The notes under the pieces are model-generated. The model did not search any database. It saw nothing but the letters and a program-made list of their open reading frames with translations, and was not told the DNA's origin. This document shows positions 21,588 to 33,011 of a DNA stretch of 46,140 bases, piece by piece. Made by a program: the position numbers and the translations under genes. How positions within the stretch are numbered: position 1 is the first letter of the stretch; every line of letters starts with the position of its first letter. The stretch is from Purshia tridentata (lineage: Eukaryota > Streptophyta > Magnoliopsida > Rosales > Rosaceae): NCBI GenBank assembly GCA_003254885.1, contig QANT01000187.1, positions 1 to 46,140 of the forward strand. Reading direction: 5' to 3'.

Positions 21588-23227
21588 TTTCTAGAATATG
21601 CATATATGTGTGTGTACTTGTATAATTGTATCCATAAATTCTTTGAAATTTGTGCAAATACATACTCTTTCGTTTGATAAGCCATTTTAAGGAACCATTT
21701 TCAGATATGGACGAATATTACTTTCTGATCTGATTCCTCGCTCCACTTTTTTGCTTCAGTCTGAGAGAACAAAGTCAAATCTCGATATGAAAGAGTTCAA
21801 AGCAGTTTCATCCATGGAGAATAAAGAGGTACTGTGAGTAAGACCCCTGAAACAACTCGTACATATTTCATGGTCCTTTTTGTACATTCTGGGGTTAGTA
21901 GTTGTTTTGAGTTAGAATGTTAGATGACAGGGTAGAATAATTCCAAAGGGTCTAGGAAGGATTTTAATCCTAGAACTTTAAGCATTGCAACAACCCCTGA
22001 AATTCTGGTTTTCTTTAATGACTTCTTCTGATTTTGTGAAAAATTTAATGCTTTAATTATACTTGATTCAAAAAGAAAATTTTGCGATTGTAAGTTTTCA
22101 GTACATTTAGAGCTTAATTTATTAATTTGATGAGCTAACCTTCACTTGGTCCTCTTCATACAGTCAACATCCAGAAAGCTTAGTGTTGCACAGAAGGATA
22201 TCAAAGAAGTGCAGGTGATAGTAGGAGACAAAGATAAAATAACTAACCAAGTAATTATTTGCATCTAATGAAAATTGGGAGGCCTCATGTTAATTTCTTT
22301 ATAATTTTGTGATTCTTGCCCAAAAAGAAAAAAAAAATTGTGTTCATAGTATGTTCCGTTTCCATTATCGTATGGGAAGGCCTTTTACCTTTGTTTATAA
22401 CGCTTTGTACAAGTTAATTTCTATTGTTTAACAGAATTCTGTATGCTTCATCTGAAAATAATGGAAGCGATAAAACGATTTTTTTATTTTCTTTTTGAAC
22501 TGTGTTTTTATTGCATTTGCAGGTTAGTCAGGCAGAACCTATTCTCACTGAAATTGGAAACAGCATTTCAGCTACTACAAGCATTATAGCTTCTATGGAG
22601 ATTAAGCAAAAAGCCATTGAGGTTGCAGCCGATAGAGAAACTCTGGAGAAGGCTGTTGAGGTTGCAACAGGAAAAGAAGTTCTCGAGTCTTCCAAAAGTG
22701 TCCAGAAAGAGTGGACCTGTGCTCTCTGTCAGATGACAACTACATGTGAAAAAAATTTGAATATGCACCTGGAAGGGAGAAAACACAAGGCAGCATATGA
22801 GGCACTGAAAGCAAAGAACCCGGAATTTGTGCCCAAAACTGGCCCAGCTTCAACAGTGAAGAAATCAAATCAACACAATGAGGAGCCAGGAAAGAGTACA
22901 CCGAGCAGCGGATCAAAAATGAAAGTTATTATACATGACAAGGTGCAAGGCCAGAAAGATAGTATTCCACCTTCAATTACAAAGAAATCTGATGAGTCTA
23001 AAGAGAACATTGTTATAAACTCTAAGGAAAAGCTGCAAGGCCAACAACAGAACCCAAATGAAGTTCCAAGGATGGAGTTCCCTCAGTTGTGCACTATTTG
23101 TAATGTACGCTGCCTTAGTGAGATTCACTTGGTATCCCATCTCAGCGGAAGGAAGCACAACAGAAAGTTGCAAAACCAAATAAAGTTGCAAGGAAGAATG
23201 ATCCCCTTTATGGTGCACTGTTTGTGA
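19574..23227 (+). CDS. HVA22-like membrane domain / U1-type zinc-finger fusion protein, copy 4
   Basis: Spliced model: 19574-19632, 19736-19762, 20035-20157, 21229-21475, 21760-21828, 22164-22214 and 22523-23227, 426 codons plus stop. The HVA22 domain (residues 1-152) is the most diverged of the set: MGIVGLLKFA start, PLMALVYPL, and LPLWPGIRLM where the others have PYIRLM. The last exon lacks the degenerate first finger and has two intact fingers starting near residues 258 and 382. After the second finger a frame change relative to copies 2 and 3 replaces the next finger by a short tail (GRMIPFMVHCL) and a stop. Remnants of fingers continue to about 23310. It lies outside the SAUR-containing duplication unit and is probably an older duplicate. 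Confidence 0.76.
21560..21590. repeat. (TA)n microsatellite in intron 4 of copy 4
   Basis: A TA run of about 30 bp directly follows the HVA22 exon 4 region. Confidence 0.8.
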
Positions 23228-24253
23228 TGTATTCTACAGAGTGACTAGTGAGTTTTACATGGCATCTCATCTTTAATGGAAGGAAGCATTGGGATCATTT
23301 GTCAACTGGAATGTAGGTTTTCCAGAGAGAATTTTGGTGGCTCACGTTACTCATATAGATTATAATTTAAAGAAGAATAGGAGTTCCTTATGTATTTTCT
23401 GTTTTACTTTTCCTTCCTAGGCTTAAAGGACATGAAATATTGAGAGTTTGAAAAAATAAAATAAAAGAAAAATCGACAAAATATTGATATTAAGAGAAGT
23501 TATATGAAAACCGAGTGAAATGCACCCAGAGAAAAAACTACAGTAACTAAATTAGTCAATTTCCTTTTAACTTTAAATTGAGTTCTGCATGCAAGTAAGG
23601 TTGTGTACTTGTGTTAGAACCAATTTCAAGTTTTCTCAACACTCTGACCAATAAGAGATCTAATATTTTTCTCTCTTTTTTTTTCTTTTTTTCTTTTTTT
23701 CCTCAAATTAGCTCTCCTTCATATCCGATCAGGTACACTCAAAGGGCTAGTGATGATACTAATTTCCTTGGGAGAGTATTTCATTTGGTAGATTATTTAG
23801 TTTAATTCTTGATCAACTTATTCAACTACTTTGGCCAAAAAATAAAATTATTCAAATACTTCATAAACATTTTGGTGAAATTTTTTACACGAATCAGTTA
23901 AGTTCAAACTTAATCTTTGACTTAGTACTGGAAAAACCAGTTGGATCATTTTCTCGTCTTGCCAAAGCAGACTCCTCTTGCAAATCCAATATATTTGATT
24001 CCAGAATAGAGGTGTATGAACTCCATGTTACAAGATTAACAAGTATGCTAGATTTCTTCTAATAAAATGAGTACAGTTTTTTGCTTAAACATTCACTTTG
24101 CCAATCCCATAAAAGGAAACCCCCAAAGCAAAAAGAACAAAAAATCCAAATGTGGGAGAAAAAGAACACATGTAAAAGGTAGTAGACCTTGACATTGATT
24201 TATTGTTATGTTCATAAGAGTTACAGAAAGGACAATATTTGTAAACATGGTAA
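23228..24253. other. Convergent intergenic region between copy 4 and the first MMSDH gene
   Basis: 23228-23320 holds decayed zinc-finger codons (TTTACATGGCATCTCATC..). Beyond that come a pyrimidine-rich tract near 23660-23700 and AT-rich DNA. It should include the 3' UTRs of both genes. No further gene or repeat was recognised. Confidence 0.5.
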
Positions 24254-27200
24254 CTATGCCTTTTGAGAAATTGGCATTGCGAGATTAACTACACTGCTGC
24301 CTGGTAAATCCTTCCATTGCTGAGTTATTGTCTTGATCTGGGTGTAGAAGTTAACACCAGCCTTGCCTGTAATTCATGCCAAACTCTTTATAATTTACCA
24401 AATCTAAATAATGTATTCTATACAGCCAGATTTTGTACAATAACTACCTTCAATTGGAAAAATAAATTACTACTATTATTAAAAAATGAAATGTCCAAGT
24501 AACGGGTGAAAGAAATGTTTTACCATAGAAATTCAAATCGCCTGCAAATGATGCCTTGTTGCCAGTGAAAGAGAAAAAGGGCAGGGGAACTGGAATAGGA
24601 ACGTTGATTCCAACCTGTTTCACACTCAAAACAAGTTAGAGACATATCTTTATTTTCCAAGTTTCTCTAATTAATCTGGCATCATAATTTTTCAGCATAT
24701 AGCTAGAAGAGAAAAGGTAAAAGTTGCCCAAAAGAACAAAACATTTGTTATATAGTTGCTGGTTTGAACTAATTTATATCAGCCCATGAGCTCTAGCTCA
24801 AGTGACATTGGAATGAGGAAGTTTTAGATACTAAGTTCAAATCCTATCGTATGTCTAAAGAATAAAAAAACAAACAAAAAAAAAAAAAAAACCCTGATTT
24901 CTACCATTCCTATGATTTTGCTTGCTAACTCAACTGCAGCAGATGCTCAAGACAATTGGTTTACCTGTCCCGCCTCAATCTCATTCTGAAATTTCCTCGC
25001 AGCTACTCCAGATGTAGTAAAAATAGAAGCGCCATTTCCATATCTGTTCCAGAAATGCAGTCATATGAGCCACATTTAATACTTCTTATCAAAAAATGCA
25101 AATTACCGAAATAAGAGAATAAAAAATGAGTACTTGTTTCTGTTAACAATGCTTATTGCCTCTTCCAAGCTGCCAGCCTGGCATTAAGAAGAAAAGAAAT
25201 GCGTGTTAACAATTTCCATACCAGGCAATGAACACGATGACTGGAAGGAAAAGAGGAATGAAGTTATCAACAAACCTCCAAGCAAAGAAGAACTGGACCA
25301 AAAATTTCTTCCTGCACAATAGAATTTAGAAATAATCAAGTTCGTTCCAACATCAAGTTATTTTCACCCTTCAGTAAATTCAGTCCATTTTATCAACATA
25401 TACAAGCAAATACAAGTTGGTGTCAGCTTAGATGCTGAATCTCTTGGTATCCTACCAAAGGTGTACCCAAGATTTTGTATGTTTCAAAAAGGAAGGCAAC
25501 CTCTATCGGGAAGCCAACTACCACCATCTGATTTCAAAAAACAAAACAGAAAAATTGAAGGAAAAATGAAACCCCAAAAAAAAGAGAGAAAATACAGATA
25601 CCTTGTAGCACTCCATGTCAGCTGTAACATTTGATAAGATGGTAGGACCAATGAAATTGCCATGCTCATATCCTGGGACCTGTTTGTAACCCATGAATGA
25701 GCAGATAAGTTGAAAAACTGAGTCATATATTTACCATTTATAGAACTTAAGCAGATACTGATCATAAAAATGTCAAATATACAAAATGGTACCACTATAT
25801 TTCTGCCATCAAGCAATAGCCTGGCACCACTTTCAACACCAGATTGGATTAATCTGCATATCCGTTCCTTAGCCTGTGAATAAATCCAATAAAAAGTCAT
25901 TAATGAAAACTCAAGAGTGGAGATGATTTTAACTGTTGAAGTGCTAGCACTTTAACAACTATAATTTTAATTTGTTAGTCGTATGTGTAAATGATGGATA
26001 ATTCATAGAATAAGGAAATGGGAGGAAAAGGAAAAAAGGAAATTTGATGTACTTACCTGTCTGCTAATTACAGGACCAAGGTCAGCATCAGGTTCTGCTC
26101 CACCACTTACCTTCAGAGATTTGGCACACTCCAGAAGTTTGCTTTCCCTGGAAAAGTTTAATAGTTCAAATCTAATGTCAGACACTCAAATTTGAAAACA
26201 AATGAAAAAAAATTTACCTACATTACATGGAAATAACAGGATATGTGGGGCACCTGTGTTGAGGAGGAAAAAAACAATAATAGATACCAATAAAAAAGTA
26301 GAATTGTATGCTTAACATAATAAGGTAGGTGCACAATTAAACTAATGTAGGAGGCATAAACCTTAATGAATTAAATAATAGGGGGAAAAAAAAATTACCA
26401 TGACTTTGAATCTCCAACAAAAACAACTGTGCTGAGTGCCATGCACCTTTGTCCTGCAGCACCAAAACCAGCAGCAACTAAAGCATTCAAAGTAGCATCA
26501 GCACTCGCATCAGGCATGACGATTGCATGATTTTTTGCCCCCATATTTGACTGAAGAAAGTAGTTAATTAGGCAACCATTTCATTTCACCTTCAACTGTT
26601 GCCAGGGTCTGAAAGCCACCACCCAGTTCACAAGAGAAACAGTTATATATGAAGCGGACTTACCTGAACACGTTTCCCTTTAGCTGCTGCTCTTGAATAT
26701 ATGTGCATGCCCGCCTTTTGATGTATACATAGGAATATTGTGTAAGAGCACAGCTAGGGAAAACTGAACAGCATGACAAGAAAAATTGCAAAAGGTAGTA
26801 GACTTTGTTTTATTTTTCACTAAAATAATACAGAGGAAATGAGAAGAGCAGTCCATTGTAGTTTGGACAAGAACCATATTGGTTCTCTAAATGGCTAAAG
26901 CGGCAGTAATATTGCTAAAGACAGTCATGTACAAACTCACAGATCTGAACGAAAGTTCACAACCAAGGTAAAAGCAGAAATTTAAATCCCACAGTTAAAA
27001 GTTATTGTTAAGTCTCACTTATTGGAACAAATTAAAGATTCAAGAAACCAACAAATGTCTTAAACACATTTTCATAGAGAAAATTTTAACTGAAAATACA
27101 TCTTACTTTAAAATTCTAACCAGCTTTCATTCGTAAAGTAAACATATCAGGGTCTATAATAGGAAACTAAAATCACTTCCACATAAAAACAATAAGTCTG

Positions 27201-30200
27201 TAAGTAATCCTTGGTGGCATGGCATGCAGGCAATCAACTGAGTTGAATACCTTCTGTGTCCATACATACATAAGAATCACAACAGGTAGCTACATAATCT
27301 GACAAAAAATTGATGTTCAGGTACTTCTTTCTATTCCTTTTGGAAGTAAAATAAAATGAAAAACCACAAAATGACTCAGAAAGAAAGTATAGAACTAGTA
27401 GGACTATTAGGGTTATTAACTTGCAAATTAAGATCATAAAATCAGACATAAGAGCATCACATAGAAATGGAATAAGGATGTGATCACAATGAGAAAACTT
27501 ACAGTATTAGAACCCACAAATGATACAGCTCTGATGTCGTCATCATCGCAAATTGCATTAACAATATCCTGCCACAAAGTGATATAGATTTAGGAAAACC
27601 AAATCCATTGAAGGTACCAAACTTATGATATCAAAGCACCCAAAAAAATTTAAAAGGTTGTACCTTTGGAACAATCATTGCAAGTGTAAACACAATTCTA
27701 CAATATATGGTATATAATATATAGCAATGTTGTGCTTTATAGGTGCAAACCGAAAATTCAAATATAAAAAATTAAAAAAAAAATCACACCACAAAACTCA
27801 CAATGAAAATGACAAAAAAAAAAAAAATAGACGAGAAAGAAAAATTGTACACGCGAGATTTACGTGGTTTGGTAAATTTGTGCCTACATCCAAGAGAGAT
27901 ATTTGTTCTTCACTATGACAAGTATAAATGATACAAGAAACAATTGAGTTAAATCACGTAACACAAACCCAAGAAAACCATTGTGCACCCACTCTCTCAA
28001 CCAAACCCTTAGCTTCTTTTGCTCACACTTTTTCATGCAACCAAACTACATTTACATTTTTAAGGTACATAAAGTCAGCAACAATAATAGGAGAAGTGGC
28101 TTTTCTCACAGATAAGGAATTCAAGCTGCCATTTTCACATTTATTTTTTGGTACCAAAATAATGATTTTCTCAAAAAAAAATAAAAATTGCAACTGAAAA
28201 TAAATGGCTTCTTTTTGTGGATCCCCCTAGTTTTATTCCAACCAATCTCAACACGCATAGAACTAGACCCATGAGATGGAAAACATATCAAAAATGCATT
28301 CAATACATATTTTCAACATCTCCAGTGTCAAGATCAATCAAAGATCCTACATGAGTCCTAAAGAGCATCTAGCCATCTACTTAGAAAAACTTACGACAAT
28401 AAAGTATGGTAGGATTAACAAAAGTAGTCAGAGTACAATCATACATTGGTTCCATGAACAATATTTAAGACACCATCAGGCAAACCAGCCTCCATTGCTA
28501 ACTCTGCCAGAATTACAGAAGCACCTGTGGAAAAGAAAATACATCACATTACTTTTACAGTAAAAGCATGGAGACTCAATACCCTTGCCACATGTTCTGA
28601 CTTAATATTGATGCAAAGGAAAATCTTAGAATGCACAATGGCCATGCTTTAACAACATATATGCAATCAAGAAAAGAATAGTAACAAGTTAGACAATCAA
28701 GATGACATCCAAGGGGATCTATCAATATATAACTGATGATTTCAACAGAACCTTGCATTTGACAGATTCTAGAAAAGTAGATGTACCCTTACATGTCAAT
28801 TGTAACATGGTGCAAAAAAATTAATCAATCAAGAATATGAATATCATCCTTCAAGTTTCCTAAAGATCAAAATTCTTGTTTCATTAATATATTCAACGAG
28901 TTGGAATAGACACAACACCTACCATGTCAAAAAAAAATGTAATAATAATAATAATAATAATAACAGCAATGATATATAAACCAATATATTACCATTAAAT
29001 ATCTAGTTTTCATATGATTACACAAACATCAGGATGCAAATTTTATTTTTTCTAATGTTTTCCTTACTTCTGAGATTATATAAATCACAAAAACTTGAGG
29101 GAGGTAATGCTCCAGGATTAGATAAACCGAATTCTTAAAAAAATCACAATCACCTGGATCCTTCTCTGATGGTTTCAAGATATAGGTATTCCCACAGGTA
29201 ACTGCAAGTGGGAACATCTGCAATAACATCATGAAACAAACAATTAAAACAATATAACATTTGTGTGCTTGTGAGAAACAAATGTAAAACATACAGATAA
29301 AACCCCAGAATTTACTCCAATATACAAGGATGCATTTCTCAATCAGATGCATTATGACAGTTTCATGCATAAGCATTTAGATGAGCAATGTATTACCCTG
29401 ATGAATAAAATTATGAACAATAACAGAAAAAGTATATAAAAAAACAAAAGCACCTTTTGATGCATCAATGCTGTATGGTTCAATCATTCATATGAAAAGA
29501 AAAAATAGTAGTCAGTCAATCACGTAATAGGGGAAAAAATAGTAGGCTCACCCATAAGGGAATCATTGCCGGAAAGTTGAACGGACAAATTCCAGCACAA
29601 ACACCAAGTGGCTCCCTGATGCTGTATGTGTCAATTCCATTTGACACATTAGAAACATACTCCCCCATTTGCAGAGTTGCCGTACCACAAGCATGTTCCA
29701 CCACCTCTGAATAATAAATCAACAAATACACAGAGCTCCATCATCACCCACTAAACTCCAGCATTCTCATGCAGAAATTGTTATTGATAACAAAGTACCG
29801 ACACTAACCTAGACCACGAAACACATCTCCATGTGCATCCTTCAATGTCTTCCCCTGTTCGGTAGTGATATTCAAGGCAAGCTTATCCTGAAACAAGAAT
29901 GCAGTGATATTTATCACTCAATTTCAACTGTATTTTATTTCAAATTAAGAAAAACACAATTTCAAACCCAACACACTTACAATGTCTCTCCTGATAAGCT
30001 CTTGGAGCTTGAACATGATACGTTGACGGGTCGTAACTGGTGTGTTACGCCATGATTGAAAAGCCTGCTTCGCTGCAGACACTGCAGATTTAAACTCTTC
30101 ATTTGTGGTCAAGGGAACTTGTGAAACAACTTCTTGTGTTGCCTATGACAAATTTTTAAATACAAGATTACGACCATCTGTGAAGAAAACAAGAAAAAAA

Positions 30201-30752
30201 GAAACAATTTGAAGCATATTATGCACTCACAGGGTTTATAACGTCGATGGACGCAGATGATTGTGAATCAACAAAAGTACCTCCAATTAGATTGGGAACT
30301 CTCTGATACAATAAATCCAATTAACACAAAATTAAATGAGAACTCAGGAAAAAAAAAAAAAAACACATATAGATTTACCCAGCAGGCAAAAAAATCATAA
30401 TACAAGTCTACTCAGTAACCCTGAACTCACATACATACAAACATATACACACACAAAAATACATATCATTTTATCATTTTCCCGAGAGTTTTTTTTTCCC
30501 AAGAAAACAAACAGGAGCTAAGCCAAGCTGGGATTGATTACCGGAGGGTTACGCTGATTGGAAGATTTCTCGGCAGCTGTGGTGAACTGAGAGCTTCTGG
30601 AAGCAAAGCTCGAAGTAGGCCGAAAAGCCTTCAAATTTCTCACTGCAAACAAAAACAAAACCCCCAATACTTTATAATCAAACTCAAAATCTTTTATCAA
30701 AACTAGTTTCTGTTTTACTTTCTGTACCTTTTGGAATTGAAAGCTTCAACAT
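24254..30752 (-). CDS. ALDH6B2: Methylmalonate-semialdehyde dehydrogenase (CoA-acylating), mitochondrial (ALDH6 family)
   Basis: Nineteen exons from 30752 down: 30728-30752, 30542-30642, 30231-30302, 29981-30142, 29809-29887, 29552-29706, 29154-29217, 28445-28524, 27503-27568, 26664-26714, 26399-26550, 26057-26147, 25793-25873, 25602-25679, 25276-25311, 25134-25177, 24965-25043, 24524-24614, 24254-24366; 539 codons. The enzyme oxidises methylmalonate or malonate semialdehyde to propionyl- or acetyl-CoA with NAD+ and CoA, in valine, pyrimidine and beta-alanine breakdown. The N-terminus ([17 protein letters not shown]) is basic, without acidic residues, and rich in Ser/Thr, as in a mitochondrial presequence. 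Key residues are present: Arg144 in FRGLE, Asn190 in CPFNFP, Lys in KPSE, Arg320-Cys321 in GQRCMALS, and Glu in EEIFGPV. The exon phases match the second gene exactly. Confidence 0.93.
27725..28320. mobile_element. Possible solo LTR in intron 8 of the first MMSDH gene
   Basis: The intron contains GATTTACGTGGTTTGGTAAA followed by GCCTACATCCA, a phrase I associate with LTRs of plant copia elements. The segment can be read with TGTTG at its left (27728) and CAACA at its right (28318) as terminal repeats. No target-site duplication was found, and the second MMSDH gene has no counterpart in this intron. Confidence 0.4.
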
Positions 30753-31142
30753 CTTTCCAATCGGTTTTTTGGGTTTCACTGAATTTGATGCGAAGTGTCA
30801 CTGACTTGAGCTCTTAAGAGAGTGGCGGGAAATCAGCACCGTCGAATGGTTGAGAACTTCAGCGTGTCGATCCTTTCTAATGTTATCTGACGGCCAAGAT
30901 TATAGTTGACCCCACTGGGCCCACTCGCTGAGGATGTTTTATTTGCTAGTGAGTAGTGACCTGGAGAGGATGTCGATTAGTTGATCAGCAAAAACTTTAA
31001 TTTGCTGACTATGAAGCACGAATATTCACACGGCAGCAGTTTCAGCTTCCCTCATTATTTTGCTAATAATCTATTATAAATTAAATTGTAAATACATGTA
31101 TATTTATTAATATATACATATATAATCAGTTACCTTATAAAT
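30753..31142. other. 5' flank of the first MMSDH gene
   Basis: This contains the short 5' UTR and presumed promoter of the minus-strand MMSDH gene. The first ~150 bp are less AT-rich (ACTTGAGCTCTTAAGAGAGTG). No convincing TATA box was seen. Confidence 0.4.
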
Positions 31143-31490
31143 GAAGGATCTCATTGTGGAGCCTACACGAGTCATTTTGTGTTAATCTGAACAGTTTATT
31201 TTCTACATCTTCATTGATAGATCATTTTTGTAAAAAATTATCCAAATCGAAAATTATTTGCCTATCTAACTTTGATCAAATAAATAGACGGTTTCCTCAA
31301 AAATATTTGTTCATCTATTTGTTTGATCAAAGTTAAATAAGTACATAGTTTCCAATTTGGCTAATTTTTTGCAAAGATGATCTATCAATAAAGATGTAAA
31401 AAATAAACGATTCGAATTGATAAAAAACAACTCGTGTGGACTCTAAAAGGGGATTTCTCACTTAACACTAAATGAGAGATCTCTCATTGA
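31143..31490. mobile_element. Foldback MITE with long inverted arms, member 3
   Basis: The left arm contains CTACACGAGTCATTTTGTG, CATCTTCATTGATAGATCAT and AACTTTGATCAAATAAATAG. The right arm contains the reverse complements CTATTTGTTTGATCAAAGTT, GATGATCTATCAATAAAGAT and ACAACTCGTGTGGAC. The arms are about 140 bp each and nearly meet near 31300. It has no coding capacity. It is the best-preserved member of the family also seen at about 4415 and 12790. Confidence 0.8.
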
Positions 31491-33011
31491 AAGAATTCTT
31501 TATATATAATATATTTAATATATGGCCTATTCTCAATTAAGAGGCCCGCTAAAAAAAGCACATTAATGGAGGAAAGAGGAATTAGGTATGTGATATTTGA
31601 AGAATAAAAAGAATTAGAAGAGGAAGGCTTTTGGCTAGAAAAATTTGAAACTATTATTGATAATTTTTCTTTTAAAAATGTTAGAAGAAGACATTTTCAA
31701 TAATATTTTACTGCTGGAACTATTACCCTGCTGCTATTTAACTTTTGTAAGTGGTCATAGCGCATAATTTGAATATTATTGAGAATAATGGAAATAGTGT
31801 GTTGTTGCTGCCATTTTTCTTTTGTCAAGCTTATCGACATTTTGGCCCAAAAAAAAAAGCTTATCGACATCTTTGGGAATAATTCAATGTACTCATATTA
31901 ATAATAATGTAGTGATATTGTTTTGTTACTTTGTTAATGAAGATATTATAATGTATTGATTCCAAATTGTCAATTATGAATTGTTTTGCAAAATTTTTTT
32001 GTACAACTAAAATTAGAAGTCCAATTTAAATTTTGACCTATTGGCCTTCCAAAAGTCAGAATCAGCCCTTATTTGAACTTGACATCTTTCTAACAAAATG
32101 GAAAAAAATAAGGTCAATTATAAATAAATTAATGACACTTTTTACAATTTCATTTTAGTCAATGTACTTTTTTCATGACTAAAATGACAAAAAGATAAGT
32201 TACAATAGATTAACAAATATGTATTATTATTCAAATTTTAAGATTTGTATCATGTTTGTGTTTGACTCATACATAGCAAAACAGTTTAGTATTTAACTCC
32301 TAGTTTTGGCCTGAGATATAAACCTAAGCCATACGCAATTCATAACCCTTATTCTAAACCCTAAACTTCATTTCTAAACTCTAAACCTCATTTATATATC
32401 CTGCATTCTGTTTCTATATCATAAACTAATTAAATAAAGGGCAATATCATAATTTTATGTCATAAGTAATGCACAAAAAGGATGGGAAATTTGTATTTTT
32501 CCAATACATCAAATTATATGACATTATTAAATAGATTGAGCTTAATGATTAAAATGAAATATAATTTTAAAACTCATCTACTTTTTTAAGAAAAAATTAT
32601 TTACATTGAACATTATTTAATATTGAAATGTTTCATTGATTTAAATATAATTATTAAAAAAAATATCACTTTACCATGAGAAAAGAAAAAAAATAAAAAA
32701 TACACCGTACAACTAGATTGGGCGGCTAAACCTTGGTCTTTTTTTGGTAAGAGAGGACTTAATCTCGGTCTTTGACCAACACGAGTAAATGAAGGTAACT
32801 TACTATTAGCAGCCAAAATTTCAGGAGAGGGAGATATATATTAGGGAAGAGTTCATACCATCGTTCACTATAATCAAATACGACCACGCAGTGGGTTGTG
32901 CAAAGAGATTGGACATTAATCAACTGCTCATACACTTCCAAAATTCATATGGGAAAAAAAAAGAAAAAAAAAAGAGTAATTACAGCATTTGATAGCTCAA
33001 CCTGATCTCTA
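31491..33011. other. Intergenic region between the two MMSDH genes
   Basis: AT-rich DNA without a recognisable gene. Short direct repeats occur (AAGCTTATCGACAT twice near 31830-31870). A patch at about 32340-32390 resembles degenerate telomere-type CCCTAAA units, too few to call a telomeric repeat. The left end of the second MMSDH gene starts at 33012. Confidence 0.5.

Noticed and set aside
25484..25900. A 138-codon minus-strand frame in the first MMSDH gene
   Set aside because: It is an exon read through into intron; the exon ends at 25793 at a GT donor.
32340..32390. CCCTAAA-like motifs suggesting an interstitial telomeric repeat
   Set aside because: Only one or two imperfect units, in AT-rich DNA. 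Chance or short remnant.
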